Below are positions 44,076 to 52,614 of a DNA stretch of 64,000 bases, one piece after another (the first letter of the stretch is position 1; each line of letters begins with the position of its first letter). The stretch is taken from positions 89,674-153,673 of the forward strand of contig CAZCGU010000009.1 of NCBI GenBank assembly GCA_964498525.1, read 5' to 3'. The notes below the pieces were generated by a model, which worked only from the letters and a program-made list of their open reading frames with translations, made no database searches and was not told the origin of the DNA. Made by a program: the position numbers and the translations under genes. Source of the stretch: DTU098 sp964498525 (GTDB taxonomy: Bacteria; Bacillota; Desulfotomaculia; Desulfotomaculales; Pelotomaculaceae).

Positions 44076-44519
44076 TTGAAGGTATATGTTCATATAAACG
44101 GCGGGAGCCGCGGTAACCCCGGTCCCGCCGCAGCCAACATGTTTATTGCCGATGAAGAAGGAAAGGTGCTGTCAACCAACTGCAGGTTCCTGGGACCGGC
44201 CCTTACCAGCGACTACGCGGAGTGGAGCGCCCTGGAAGGCGCAGTGGAGGCGCTTGTTTTCCTGGCCGGAGAGTATGGCGATCTGGAAGCTGAAATAAGC
44301 AGCAGCAATGAAATAGTCGTGCGACAGTTTAACCGGAAGCAAAAAATCAGTGACCATGTCCTGCAGGAAATTGCCTGGCGGGTGTGGGAAAACCAGGCCG
44401 TGACCCCAGCACTTCAAGTCTCCCTTAAACATGTGTCCCTGGAAGAAAACAAGGAGGCGGCTGCCGCCGTTGATAAGGAACTGGACAGTTATCAGGAATG
44501 GCTGAAAACAGTTAAATAA
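44076..44519 (+). CDS. RNase HI-like protein with altered catalytic residues
   Basis: The TTG at 44076 follows GAGGTG. The 147-residue product has the RNase HI fold pattern (YVHINGGSRGNPGPAAANMF; DYAEWSALEGAVEALVFLAG; SSSNEIVVRQFNRKQKISDH). In active enzymes the first motif is DGGSRGNPG and the third is DSELVV. Here both Asp are Asn (codons aac and aat), while the Glu of the second motif is kept. It is thus probably not a nuclease but may bind RNA/DNA hybrids. It is about 240 bases after the zinc-ribbon gene. Confidence 0.8.
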   Translation: MKVYVHINGGSRGNPGPAAANMFIADEEGKVLSTNCRFLGPALTSDYAEWSALEGAVEALVFLAGEYGDLEAEISSSNEIVVRQFNRKQKISDHVLQEIAWRVWENQAVTPALQVSLKHVSLEENKEAAAAVDKELDSYQEWLKTVK

Positions 44520-44607
44520 TTTAGGGACGCCCCGGAGTTTTGGAAGGATTTACTTTGTTTTTCTTGAATTATCATAATATAAATACGATTATGAGGGGGG
44601 CGGTTTA

Positions 44608-44997
44608 ATGACTATTTTAAAAAAGGTAACCGATGGGGCTAAAAGTATCGGCGAGGGCGCCAGGACAATAGGTAAGAAATCCAGTGATCTGGTTGAGACC
44701 ACCAAACTGAAGATGGAGATCTCAAAACTGGAAAAGGAGATGGAAAACAATATATCCTCGCTGGGCAACCTTGTTTTTATGCAGTATAAGGGTGAAGAGG
44801 GGTTGGAGGATGAAGTGAATCGCCTGCTCCATAGTACCGGGGAACTGGAGGAGGAAATGGCCGATTTGCAAGAACAGATAACGAAGCTTAACCCGAGACC
44901 TCCCTTATGCCCCAAATGCCAAACCCAACTTCCTTTAACGGCAAAATATTGCTTTGTTTGCGGAACTAAAATTACCGACAACCCGCCTGAAGCGTAA
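44608..44997 (+). CDS. coiled-coil protein with C-terminal zinc ribbon
   Basis: The 129-residue product is a coiled coil for residues 20-100 (LEKEMENNISSLGNLVFMQY) and ends in a zinc ribbon, CPKCQTQLPLTAKYCFVCGT. GAGGGGGGCGG is upstream of the ATG. Similar small proteins occur in many Firmicutes; function unknown. Confidence 0.75.
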   Translation: MTILKKVTDGAKSIGEGARTIGKKSSDLVETTKLKMEISKLEKEMENNISSLGNLVFMQYKGEEGLEDEVNRLLHSTGELEEEMADLQEQITKLNPRPPLCPKCQTQLPLTAKYCFVCGTKITDNPPEA

Positions 44998-45062
44998 CAT
45001 TATTACGCTAAAAAAGCCAGCTATGCAGCAAGCCAACTATCTATTAAACTAGTAAACCATCT

Positions 45063-45093
45063 CAGCCCCGGCATTTTCCGGGCTGTTTTTTTT
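45063..45093 (+). terminator. rho-independent terminator
   Basis: CAGCCCCGG and CCGGGCTG pair (one bulged C) around CATTTT; nine Ts follow. It ends the transcript of 44608. Confidence 0.85.
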
Positions 45094-45159
45094 TGCCCCG
45101 GCGGAATTGACAATATTTTGTCATGGCAAATATGCATAAAGAAATGTATAATTGTAAAA

Positions 45160-45345
45160 AAAAAGGGCCGAATCCCCTTTATAGGGGTACGGGGGACTTT
45201 TTTCGGGTGAATCGACGAGGTGTGGAAGCCAAAACGCAAGGATCGGGATTTTTCTAAGTACCGCCCCGTTACCAGGAGAGAACATTATTCCACGCTAGAA
45301 TCGTAGGGTACCCTCAATCCGAACCCTTTAACTAACCCCGGAGGC
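45160..45345 (+). ncRNA. ydaO/yuaA-type c-di-AMP riboswitch
   Basis: Conserved blocks of the class are present in order: GGGCCGAATCCCC, GGGTACGGGGGA, GGGTGAATC, and near the end GGGTACCCTC followed by ATCCGAACCC and AACTAACCCCGGAGGC. The element lies directly in front of the LysM-SleB gene. Known members of this class bind c-di-AMP and shut off cell-wall hydrolase and transport genes. A weak -10 TATAAT is at 45147. Confidence 0.85.
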
Positions 45346-45365
45346 CGGAGGAGGGACTTCAAGTT

Positions 45366-46139
45366 ATGAATGCTACCCGTGTGCTCATGGGCTTTTTTGT
45401 TTTAGTTGCGGTTTTAACCTTGCCAATGGCGGCGCAAGCAGCCACCCACACTGTATCCCCCGGCGAAAGCCTGTATTTAATCAGTCAAAACTACGGTATT
45501 TCCCTTAACACCCTGATGGAAGGCAACGGAATCCGGACCTCTTTGATTTACCCCGGTCAAAAGCTGTATATTCCCGATAGTGCTTCCGGCAGCGGCTATA
45601 CGTACACCGTGCGGGCCGGGGACAGTATTTTCCGGATTGCCAGGGAGCATGGCGTAAACTATCAGGAGATTGTCAGACAAAACGGCCTTTACAACCCCGA
45701 CTTGATTTATCCCGGCTCAAACCTGTACATACCTCCAGCCTCCGGTGGGGAAACCGGGCAGGGTCAATCCGGCGTAACCCAGCAGGAGCTGGACCTTCTG
45801 GCCAGGTTAATTACCGCCGAGGCCGATGCCGAGCCCTATACCGGTAAAGTGGCCGTCGGCGCAGTGGTCTTAAACCGGGTCAGAAACTCAATCTTCCCCG
45901 ACACTATTCGGGATGTTATTTACCAGTACGAGGACGGAACCTATCAGTTCGAGCCGGTAATGAACGGCTGGATTAACCGTCCCGCCACATCCGATTGCAT
46001 CCTGGCGGCCAAAGATGCGGTAAATGGCTGGGATCCCACCAACGGCGCCGTCTATTTCTTTGCGACCTATGTTACGAATCAATGGCTTTGGTCCAGGCCC
46101 CTGAGCGCAATCATCGGGGACGTGGCATTCACGTACTGA
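45366..46139 (+). CDS. sleB: cell wall hydrolase with two LysM domains and SleB catalytic domain
   Basis: The 257-residue protein has a signal peptide (VLMGFFVLVAVLTLPMAAQA), two LysM peptidoglycan-binding domains (residues 27-71 and 78-123), a short linker, and a Hydrolase_2/SleB domain from about residue 135 (LARLITAEADAEPYTGKVAV; AAKDAVNGWDPTNGAVYFFA). SleB-type enzymes are lytic transglycosylases of spore cortex. GGAGGAGGG precedes the ATG. Control by the upstream c-di-AMP riboswitch is expected. A perfect 10-base inverted repeat spans its stop codon (46132-46153). Confidence 0.93.
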   Translation: MNATRVLMGFFVLVAVLTLPMAAQAATHTVSPGESLYLISQNYGISLNTLMEGNGIRTSLIYPGQKLYIPDSASGSGYTYTVRAGDSIFRIAREHGVNYQEIVRQNGLYNPDLIYPGSNLYIPPASGGETGQGQSGVTQQELDLLARLITAEADAEPYTGKVAVGAVVLNRVRNSIFPDTIRDVIYQYEDGTYQFEPVMNGWINRPATSDCILAAKDAVNGWDPTNGAVYFFATYVTNQWLWSRPLSAIIGDVAFTY

Positions 46140-46435
46140 TTGAACAATCAGTACGAAAACAGTGGTTACCAGAACGCGGAAAGCCGCTGATTCCTTTATT
46201 TGCAAAATTAAATAACCCGGGGTAAAGCAGGTGTTGGGAGAATAAAAAACCCTGCCCTTAATTGCCAGTAAAGTTGGCTCTAATGATACAAACAAATGAT
46301 CCAGGGGTTCAGCCGGAAAAAATCAACACGCTTGAAATAGAAACGGGCTTTTTACGGACGCAGGGCAGGGAATTATTCCAGACAGGTGGAATATAGTGGT
46401 GTGAGAAATTTTATTTGGTGAAGCGGGGGTTGCCT

Positions 46436-47059
46436 GTGCGAATTGGTGTCGACATCGACGGGGTCCTGGCAGACAGCCTTTCCCTGTGGGTCAGCGAGCT
46501 TAACAGCTTCTTTAAAAAAAGCAAAGACCTGGAACAAATGCGCCTCATGGATATCTGTAAGACATATGAAGTTTCACCGGAAGAATTATCGGAGTTTCTG
46601 GCCTTGAGGGGCCGGCATTTAATGTCCCTGCCGGCTCCCATTGCAGGAGCTTCCCGGTATTTAAGTAAAATTAAAAAACAACATCAACACGACATATTTA
46701 TTGTTACGGCCAGGGACGAAAGATACAGGCGGGAAACAACGGACTGGCTCCATAAATTCAACATGCCTTTCGACGAACTGCTCCTCTTGGGCAGCCACGA
46801 AAAGAAAGAAGCCTGCCTGTCCAGGAACTTGAATGTGTTCGTGGAGGACACGCTGGAAATCGGCGTTAAAGTAAGCTCGGCCGGTGTGCCTGTGCTGCTT
46901 ATGGACGCCCCCTATAACCAGGGCGCCCTGCCGGATCTTGTTTACCGCGCTTACTCCTGGTTTGACGTTTACAGGACAATTATCGTTGAGCCGCACCTTT
47001 TGAATCTTCCCGCTGCGGCGGAGTGCCGCCGGGGGCAGGAGAACCAGAGTCTAAGGTAA
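46436..47059 (+). CDS. HAD superfamily 5'(3')-deoxyribonucleotidase-like phosphatase
   Basis: The product has the HAD nucleophile motif RIGVDIDGVLADSLSLW at its start, then FIVTARDERYR (motif II) and NVFVEDTLEIGVKVSSAGVP (motif IV). This fits the NT5C/YorS-type nucleotidase group. GTG at 46436 with GCGGGGG upstream is preferred because the family starts right at this motif; earlier TTG and GTG codons (46415, 46418) are possible. Substrate unknown. Confidence 0.8.
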   Translation: MRIGVDIDGVLADSLSLWVSELNSFFKKSKDLEQMRLMDICKTYEVSPEELSEFLALRGRHLMSLPAPIAGASRYLSKIKKQHQHDIFIVTARDERYRRETTDWLHKFNMPFDELLLLGSHEKKEACLSRNLNVFVEDTLEIGVKVSSAGVPVLLMDAPYNQGALPDLVYRAYSWFDVYRTIIVEPHLLNLPAAAECRRGQENQSLR

Positions 47060-47090
47060 CAAATTAGGTTCCAGGGTTTGTCAAAAAAGA

Positions 47091-47116
47091 GCCCGCTGCC
47101 CTTAAGGGCAGCGGGC
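47091..47116. other. 26-base perfect palindrome
   Basis: Arms GCCCGCTGCCCTT and AAGGGCAGCGGGC fit base for base. The A-run lies on its left side, so as a terminator it would serve the minus strand, where no gene is seen. It may be an RNA hairpin or protein site. Confidence 0.6.
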
Positions 47117-47345
47117 AGGATTCGTTGCGCCGGCCGAAAACGCGTTACTGTTATTCAACAGCCCCGGGATGGATGTGCGGGTTTTTTTAGGCATCACCCC
47201 GGGGGGATAATTTAAGCCCTGTTCCTAAACTGCTTTGATGCTGAAGGGTGTTTTAAGGCGCTTGCTTTTATTCCCCCGCACCTCTTTTCAATTGCCAGGG
47301 GATTGTTTTGGACCGGTCAACGTTCAGTTTATGTAATAAATTATT

Positions 47346-47397
47346 GTTTGTGCAAACCCGTTGGTGTTTGTGCAAACAAATTTATGTTCGCGCAATC
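47346..47397 (+). promoter_or_regulatory. three 20-base-spaced palindromic sites
   Basis: GTTTGTGCAAAC occurs at 47346-47357 and 47366-47377, and a variant GTTCGCGCAATC at 47386-47397. The spacing is exactly 20 bases each time, two DNA turns, so that a dimeric regulator could bind all three on one face. Next gene downstream is DUF1294 at 47605. Confidence 0.55.
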
Positions 47398-47473
47398 CAA
47401 AGGCAGGAAGATAAAAATGTTATTTTAGTAAATTTAATAATTTGGTGCATTTTTTGGTGCATTTTGATGTTCA

Positions 47474-47498
47474 AAACGGCCCTTTCCCCGGGCCGTTT
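47474..47498 (+). terminator. hairpin terminator
   Basis: AAACGGCCC and GGGCCGTTT pair over a 7-base loop, followed by TCTTA. No annotated gene ends just before it; it may close an unrecognised transcript. Confidence 0.55.
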
Positions 47499-47604
47499 CT
47501 TATGCGGCAGGGAAAAATATCGTTAATCAGGCTAATTTGTAGGGATTGCGGGCGTGCGTATTGAATTTTATATGGCGGTTCAGTTATTACGGGGGTGATT
47601 GATT

Positions 47605-47862
47605 TTGTTTGTTTATATACTGGTTATCAATATCCTGGGTTTCGGCGTTATGTGGTACGACAAAATAATGGCGCAAACAGGCAATTACAAGCACAGGGTA
47701 GCCGAGGGCAGGATCCTTTTAATTGCCCTGGCAGGCGGAGCCATGGGGGTATTCATCGGAATGGAGTTGTTCAGGCACAAAACAAAAAAACTAAAATTTA
47801 CTGTTTTGGTGCCCGCCATCATTATTTTACAATTAGTCCTGCTAAAAGTAGTATTTTTATAA
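47605..47862 (+). CDS. DUF1294 family membrane protein
   Basis: The 85-residue product from TTG 47605 (GGGGGTG 8 bases upstream) has two membrane helices (FVYILVINILGFGVMWYDKI; KLKFTVLVPAIIILQLVLLK) and the DUF1294 signature RVAEGRILLIALAGGAMGVF. These small proteins are widespread and have unknown function. Confidence 0.85.
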   Translation: MFVYILVINILGFGVMWYDKIMAQTGNYKHRVAEGRILLIALAGGAMGVFIGMELFRHKTKKLKFTVLVPAIIILQLVLLKVVFL

Positions 47863-48039
47863 TCATTCCAGATAAAATGGAAAAAACATAGGAATATTGA
47901 AAATTAGGTGGAATTATTTAATAACAACTGGTGAACTAGTCTATAAAAGACTAAATCAAGCGGGTGGATTAGCTTTTACCCGGCAAAATCAACTAATAGA
48001 TTTAGGGTGAGAAGGGTTTACGTTTCCGGAGGTGGTTTC

Positions 48040-50778
48040 ATGACTGGAAGAGAGTACAATCATTGGTCAATAATTGACAGTATGCCGGACGGCTTTGCCT
48101 ATCATAAAATTATTACGGATAAAGCCGGTAACCCTGTAGACTTCATCATCTTAGAGCTAAACAATGCTTTTGAGAAGCAAACCGGGTGGAAAAAAGAAGA
48201 CATCGCCGGTAAGAAGGCTACAGAAGTTTTACCTGGAAATTGTGGAAATTACATTGATCTGATTAATATCTTCGGCAAAGTAGCCCTTACCGGAAAAAGT
48301 ATTAAATTTCAACAATTTTTTGGTCTGTCCAATAGATGTTTTGAAATCACCGCATTTAGTCACGAGTATGGTTACTTTTCTGTTGCATTGCACGATATCA
48401 CCGAACGTTTAGAGGTAGAGAATGCGTTACAATACCAGCTTGAATTTGAAAAAACTGTTTCGGATGTTTCGGCTTTTTTTGCAAGCATTCCCCCCGAAAG
48501 AACCGATGAAGGGATTGATCATGCCCTTCAGGTTATAGGGTATACATGTGCAGCGGAACGCTGTTATCTATTTCTTTTCAGCGAAGACGGAACGATGATG
48601 AACAATACACATGAATGGTGTGCAGAGGGGATTCCATCGCAGAAGGATTTTCTGCAAGGGTTGAGCAGCAAATTAGTGCCCTGGTGGATGAAAAAACTTG
48701 AACGTTTTGAAAATATAGTTATAGAGAATGTTGCCTTAATGCCCCCGGAGGCGGAGAAAGAAAAAGAAATTTTGGAGATTCAAGCGAACAAAAGTGTAGT
48801 TATTGTCCCTGTGGTTTATTTAAATAAATTAACGGGTTTTATCGGTCTGGATTATGTCACGAAACAAAGGATGAACTTCAAGAATCAGGTTGTTTTGCTG
48901 GAAATTATGTCGCAGGTTGTTTCCAACGCTATTCAAAGACAGCTGGTACATAAGGTTCTCTACGAAAGCGAGGCCAAATACCGGTTGCTATTTGAAAATG
49001 CGCCCCTTGGTATTTTAGGTTTTGATCAGGCGGGTATAATTAACGCCTGCAATGACTTCTTAATTAAAATTGCCTGCTCGTTCCGTGAGCGGTTGATTGG
49101 GGAAAACCTGCTGGACCCGTCGAACCGGAAGTTAGCCGCCGCCATCCGGGATACGCTTCAAGGGATCCCGGTTGTTTACGAGGAGGAATACCGTCAAACC
49201 TCTAATCAGGCCGCGGTGAAAGCTATACGGACCTGGTTTGCCCCTCTTACTTCGGCGGACGGCAGGATAGCCGGAGGTATGGGTATTGTTGAGGACATTT
49301 CGGAACGCTTGCGTTTTGAAAGAGCCAGGGAAGAGGCCAACAGGCGCTTGACAGAAATTATTGAGCTGTTGCCGGACGCCACCTTTGTAATTGACAACAA
49401 AGGGCAGGTTATTTACTGGAATAAAGCCATAGAAGAAATGACGGGGGTGCCCAAGGACGATATGATCGGGAAGGATAATTACGAATACGCCCTGCCCTTT
49501 TACGGTGACCGTAGGCCCATCGTAATTGATCGAGCCCTATTAAACGAGGTTAATTTCTCTGATTTGGAGAAAGAATACGATTTTGTCCGCCTGGAGGGAG
49601 ATACGCTTCTTTGCGAGGCTTATGCTCCCAAAGCTTTTTGCGGCAAAGGCGCCTACCTCTGGGGCTCCGCTTCCAGCCTGCGGGACATGACGGGAAAGAT
49701 TATTGGCGCCATCGAAACCATTCGCGACATCACTGATCGGAAGCGCGAGGAGAAGAGATTGGAATTTATCAGTCTTTATGACCAATTAACCGGGCTTCAT
49801 AACCGGACTTTTTTTGAAAAGGAGATGCACCGGATAAAGGGTAGTAAAGAGTATCCCATCACAATAATTTCGGCCGATCTAAATGGTTTGAAAATAATCA
49901 ATGATACTATGGGGCATTGCCGGGGTGACAAATTGTTGGAGGCTTGTGCCCAGGTTCTGCGGGAGTCCCTGCGCGGCACCGACATCCTGGCCCGGTTGGG
50001 CGGGGACGAGTTTGCCGCTATTCTGCCCGGGACCAATGAGAAAGCGGGGGAAGATGTTGCCAACCGGCTTCGTTCCAATGTGGCCAAATATAACCTGGAA
50101 CATCCTGAACTACCCTTAAGTCTTTCCATTGGCCTTGCCACCGCCAAGGGCGAGGGGGTATCCCTGGAAGAAACATTAAAAATATCCGACAATTTTATGT
50201 ACCGGGAAAAATTGTTCCATAATGTTAGCTCCAGAAACCAGATCATTAAGGCCATGCTGGCCGCCCTGGCAGAAAGGGATTATTTAGCTGAGGGACACGC
50301 CCAGAGGCTTTCGGAGCTATGTTTTGCCATGGGGGTGGAGTTGGGCTTAAGCCCTAAACATTTGAACAACCTTACCCTGCTGGCCAAGGTGCACGATCTG
50401 GGAAAGGTGGGTATCCCGGATAGAGTTTTACATAAAAAGGGGCCCTTAACAGAAGGTGAATGGGAAATAATGCGCCAGCACCCGGAAAAGGGCTACCGCA
50501 TTGCTCTTTCCTCTACCGACCTGCCGGATATGGCGGAATTAATCTTAAAACATCACGAAAGATGGGACGGAAAGGGCTATCCCCTGGGGCTGAAGGGAAA
50601 GGAAATACCAATAGAGTGCCGTGTGCTGGCAATTGTCGATGCCTTTGACGCCATGACTAATGAAAGGCCCTACAGCAAGGCTATAAGCCGGCAAAAGGCC
50701 ATTGGGGAAATCATAAAAGGCGCAGGCACGCAATTTGACCCGGAATTAGTGGAGGTATTCCTATCAGTTATAAAATAA
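48040..50778 (+). CDS. PAS-GAF-PAS-PAS-GGDEF-HD-GYP signalling protein
   Basis: ATG 48040 with GGAGGTGG is chosen. The 912-residue cytoplasmic protein has a PAS domain (to about 130), a GAF domain (140-310), two more PAS domains (320-440, 445-570), a GGDEF domain with intact RLGGDEFAAIL and a C-terminal HD-GYP with HDLGKVGIPD and HHERWDGKGYPLGL. GGDEF makes c-di-GMP and HD-GYP breaks it down, so output depends on signals at the PAS/GAF part. No membrane segment is seen. A hairpin at 50783 follows but points to the minus strand. Confidence 0.93.
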   Translation: MTGREYNHWSIIDSMPDGFAYHKIITDKAGNPVDFIILELNNAFEKQTGWKKEDIAGKKATEVLPGNCGNYIDLINIFGKVALTGKSIKFQQFFGLSNRCFEITAFSHEYGYFSVALHDITERLEVENALQYQLEFEKTVSDVSAFFASIPPERTDEGIDHALQVIGYTCAAERCYLFLFSEDGTMMNNTHEWCAEGIPSQKDFLQGLSSKLVPWWMKKLERFENIVIENVALMPPEAEKEKEILEIQANKSVVIVPVVYLNKLTGFIGLDYVTKQRMNFKNQVVLLEIMSQVVSNAIQRQLVHKVLYESEAKYRLLFENAPLGILGFDQAGIINACNDFLIKIACSFRERLIGENLLDPSNRKLAAAIRDTLQGIPVVYEEEYRQTSNQAAVKAIRTWFAPLTSADGRIAGGMGIVEDISERLRFERAREEANRRLTEIIELLPDATFVIDNKGQVIYWNKAIEEMTGVPKDDMIGKDNYEYALPFYGDRRPIVIDRALLNEVNFSDLEKEYDFVRLEGDTLLCEAYAPKAFCGKGAYLWGSASSLRDMTGKIIGAIETIRDITDRKREEKRLEFISLYDQLTGLHNRTFFEKEMHRIKGSKEYPITIISADLNGLKIINDTMGHCRGDKLLEACAQVLRESLRGTDILARLGGDEFAAILPGTNEKAGEDVANRLRSNVAKYNLEHPELPLSLSIGLATAKGEGVSLEETLKISDNFMYREKLFHNVSSRNQIIKAMLAALAERDYLAEGHAQRLSELCFAMGVELGLSPKHLNNLTLLAKVHDLGKVGIPDRVLHKKGPLTEGEWEIMRQHPEKGYRIALSSTDLPDMAELILKHHERWDGKGYPLGLKGKEIPIECRVLAIVDAFDAMTNERPYSKAISRQKAIGEIIKGAGTQFDPELVEVFLSVIK

Positions 50779-50782
50779 AAAA

Positions 50783-50808
50783 ACCCTTGCCGGCGTAACC
50801 GGAAGGGT
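50783..50808 (-). terminator. terminator for the minus-strand transcript
   Basis: CCCTTgCCGG pairs with CCGGaAGGG, and the T-run lies on the minus strand side (AAAAAAA at 50776-50782). It would end the tRNA-Val/comB-side transcription. Confidence 0.6.
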
Positions 50809-51005
50809 AAGTCGATGTTTTGCCCAAAACTCTCAGCATCAAAGCGGGTTTGTGACCTAATGGTTTCCTGATTATTTTCTTTAGCAATAAGCATTTACGC
50901 TGTGGACAAATGACCTTTTTTGTGGATAAAATTCCCTGAGGTTCCAATAAGGTCTCAAATTTATGGAATAGGCCCGGGAGTGATCCCTGTAAGCCCTGGC
51001 ATTAC

Positions 51006-51080
51006 TGGTGGGGATAGCTGGTTTCGAACCAGCGGCCTCTTGAATGTGAGTCAAGCGCTCTCCCGCTGAGCTATACCCCC
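51006..51080 (-). tRNA. tRNA-Val (anticodon CAC)
   Basis: Read on the minus strand: acceptor GGGGGTA with TATCCCC, D-arm GCTC...GAGC, anticodon stem CTTGA/TCAAG with loop CTCACAT (anticodon CAC, reading GTG), T-arm GCTGG TTCGAAA CCAGC and an encoded CCA. The cloverleaf is complete. Confidence 0.97.
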
Positions 51081-51274
51081 GGATGGATTTGTCTTTTGGA
51101 AACGTATATAATTTTAACACAAAAAACAGCGGAAAACAAGTATCCCCCAGGGATAAAAGTAACGAGGGACTAATTTGTATTTTTCCTGGCATATTTTAAA
51201 TACCTGCTCAGGTTTCAATTGTAATGCGTCCGTGCTGGTGCTGGTAGCCGGGCGCAACGTAATAACTTAATAAC

Positions 51275-52024
51275 TTAGTTTCCCGGTACAGTAAACGGTA
51301 CAGTAAAAATACGTCCGTGGCGGTAGCCGGGCGCGATGCCGGCTGAATTTAGCCGGGAGCAAAAGGTCAGGTCTTCGGAAAAGCCCCGGGCCGCCAGTTT
51401 TTGGCCGTGCAGGGAGTCGTAAAGGGCGCGCAGAGGGTCCTTGCTGTAGAAATCTGCCAGCCGGCAGGCTGCTGCCGCAAAATCCGATTCCAACAGAGGG
51501 GCCTTCTTGCCCGGGACCGTCCTTGCCAGTTCCCGGCATACCATTCCCGCCGCCACGGTATCCTCCAGGGAGAAACAGCCCCGGGTACCCGCGCAGACCA
51601 TCACCACGTCATACCCCGCTCCGGCAATTTCTTCCGCTACAGCTTTTATGTTTAACAGGGAGCCGATTAAAACTCCGGCGGAACCCCGGGCCGCCCGGCG
51701 AATAGCCCGGGTACCGTTTGTTGTTGTAAGCACAACAGTTTTGCCCTTAACCCGCCCGGACGTAAATTCAAGGGGCGAATTGCCCAGGTGGAATCCGGGG
51801 ATCAAAAGGCTGTCCCTTTCCCCGCCCAGGATTGCATCCGGGTGATCCTCCGCGTAAGCCAGGGCTTCTTCAACCGTCAAAACCGGCACAACTTCCCGGC
51901 AACCGTTGGCCAGGGCCGTAACGATGGTGCTGGTGGCCCGCAGGACGTCAAAGACGACAGCCAATTTACCCCTTAGTTGCTTTTCGGTTATGTCGCCAAA
52001 AACGGGTAAAACATCAATTTTCAT
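51275..52024 (-). CDS. comB: 2-phosphosulfolactate phosphatase ComB
   Basis: The 249-residue protein matches ComB, which removes phosphate from 2-phosphosulfolactate in the coenzyme M/sulfolactate path; the family is common in Firmicutes lacking coenzyme M. Typical blocks are VVFDVLRATSTIVTALANGC, GGERDSLLIPGFHLGNSPLE, and LTTTNGTRAI. AGGGGATT lies before the ATG. The C-terminus contains two copies of TVPF/TVPG from a short duplicated DNA stretch (cggtacagtaaa). Confidence 0.93.
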   Translation of the reverse strand: MKIDVLPVFGDITEKQLRGKLAVVFDVLRATSTIVTALANGCREVVPVLTVEEALAYAEDHPDAILGGERDSLLIPGFHLGNSPLEFTSGRVKGKTVVLTTTNGTRAIRRAARGSAGVLIGSLLNIKAVAEEIAGAGYDVVMVCAGTRGCFSLEDTVAAGMVCRELARTVPGKKAPLLESDFAAAACRLADFYSKDPLRALYDSLHGQKLAARGFSEDLTFCSRLNSAGIAPGYRHGRIFTVPFTVPGN

Positions 52025-52614
52025 GTTAATCCCCTGCCATGGATTGGTTTTAAACCGTTTAAAACCGGGGGCTTTTTGTTGATTATACCATATGCCCCCA
52101 AGCAGAATTTATAACTGAACGGGGGTCCAACGCCTGGCGCGGGCGCCTGTTTATGCCCGGGAACGTGATCTGCAACCAGGCAGGAGTGACTTGTCAACAA
52201 AAATAATTACCACGGGCGCCACCTGATATATTTAAAACCAGGTGGGAGCATCATGGGAGCATCATGGGAGCATCACTGCTGATACGAGCGCCCCTTTTAA
52301 GCAGGGTCCCCCGGTGATATGGTGAATTGACTTTATACTTTTCAGCCAGAAAAATGAAGTTTGGGAAGGTGTGCCACGCTTATTAGGGGGACTGGCCAGA
52401 GAGGATATTGTAAATTTATGTAGAATATGTAGATCCGGATTGTTGTTGCCTGGGTTGTTTTTTTTAAGCTTTACACAGCAACGCCTATTGCACGATCGAC
52501 CGCTTATTACGCAATCGGCTAATTGATAATTGCAGACGGCTGCCGCCCGATAAGCCAACAGGGTTTCACTTGTTTCACAGTGCAAAAACGAATCGGAAAA
52601 GGAGTACCTGAAAG
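52025..52614. other. intergenic stretch with short repeats
   Basis: No gene is supported in 590 bases. It holds an inverted pair CCACCTG/CAGGTGG (52220-52245) and directly after it the 11-base tandem repeat at 52244. The rest shows no recognisable RNA or promoter. Confidence 0.4.
52244..52276 (+). repeat. 11-base tandem repeat, three units
   Basis: GGGAGCATCAT is present twice and GGGAGCATCAC once, end to end. Confidence 0.8.

Noticed and set aside
47308..47526. Frame of 72 codons over the 20-base-spaced sites
   Set aside because: Cysteine- and tryptophan-rich translation with no ribosome site; the DNA is explained better by repeats.
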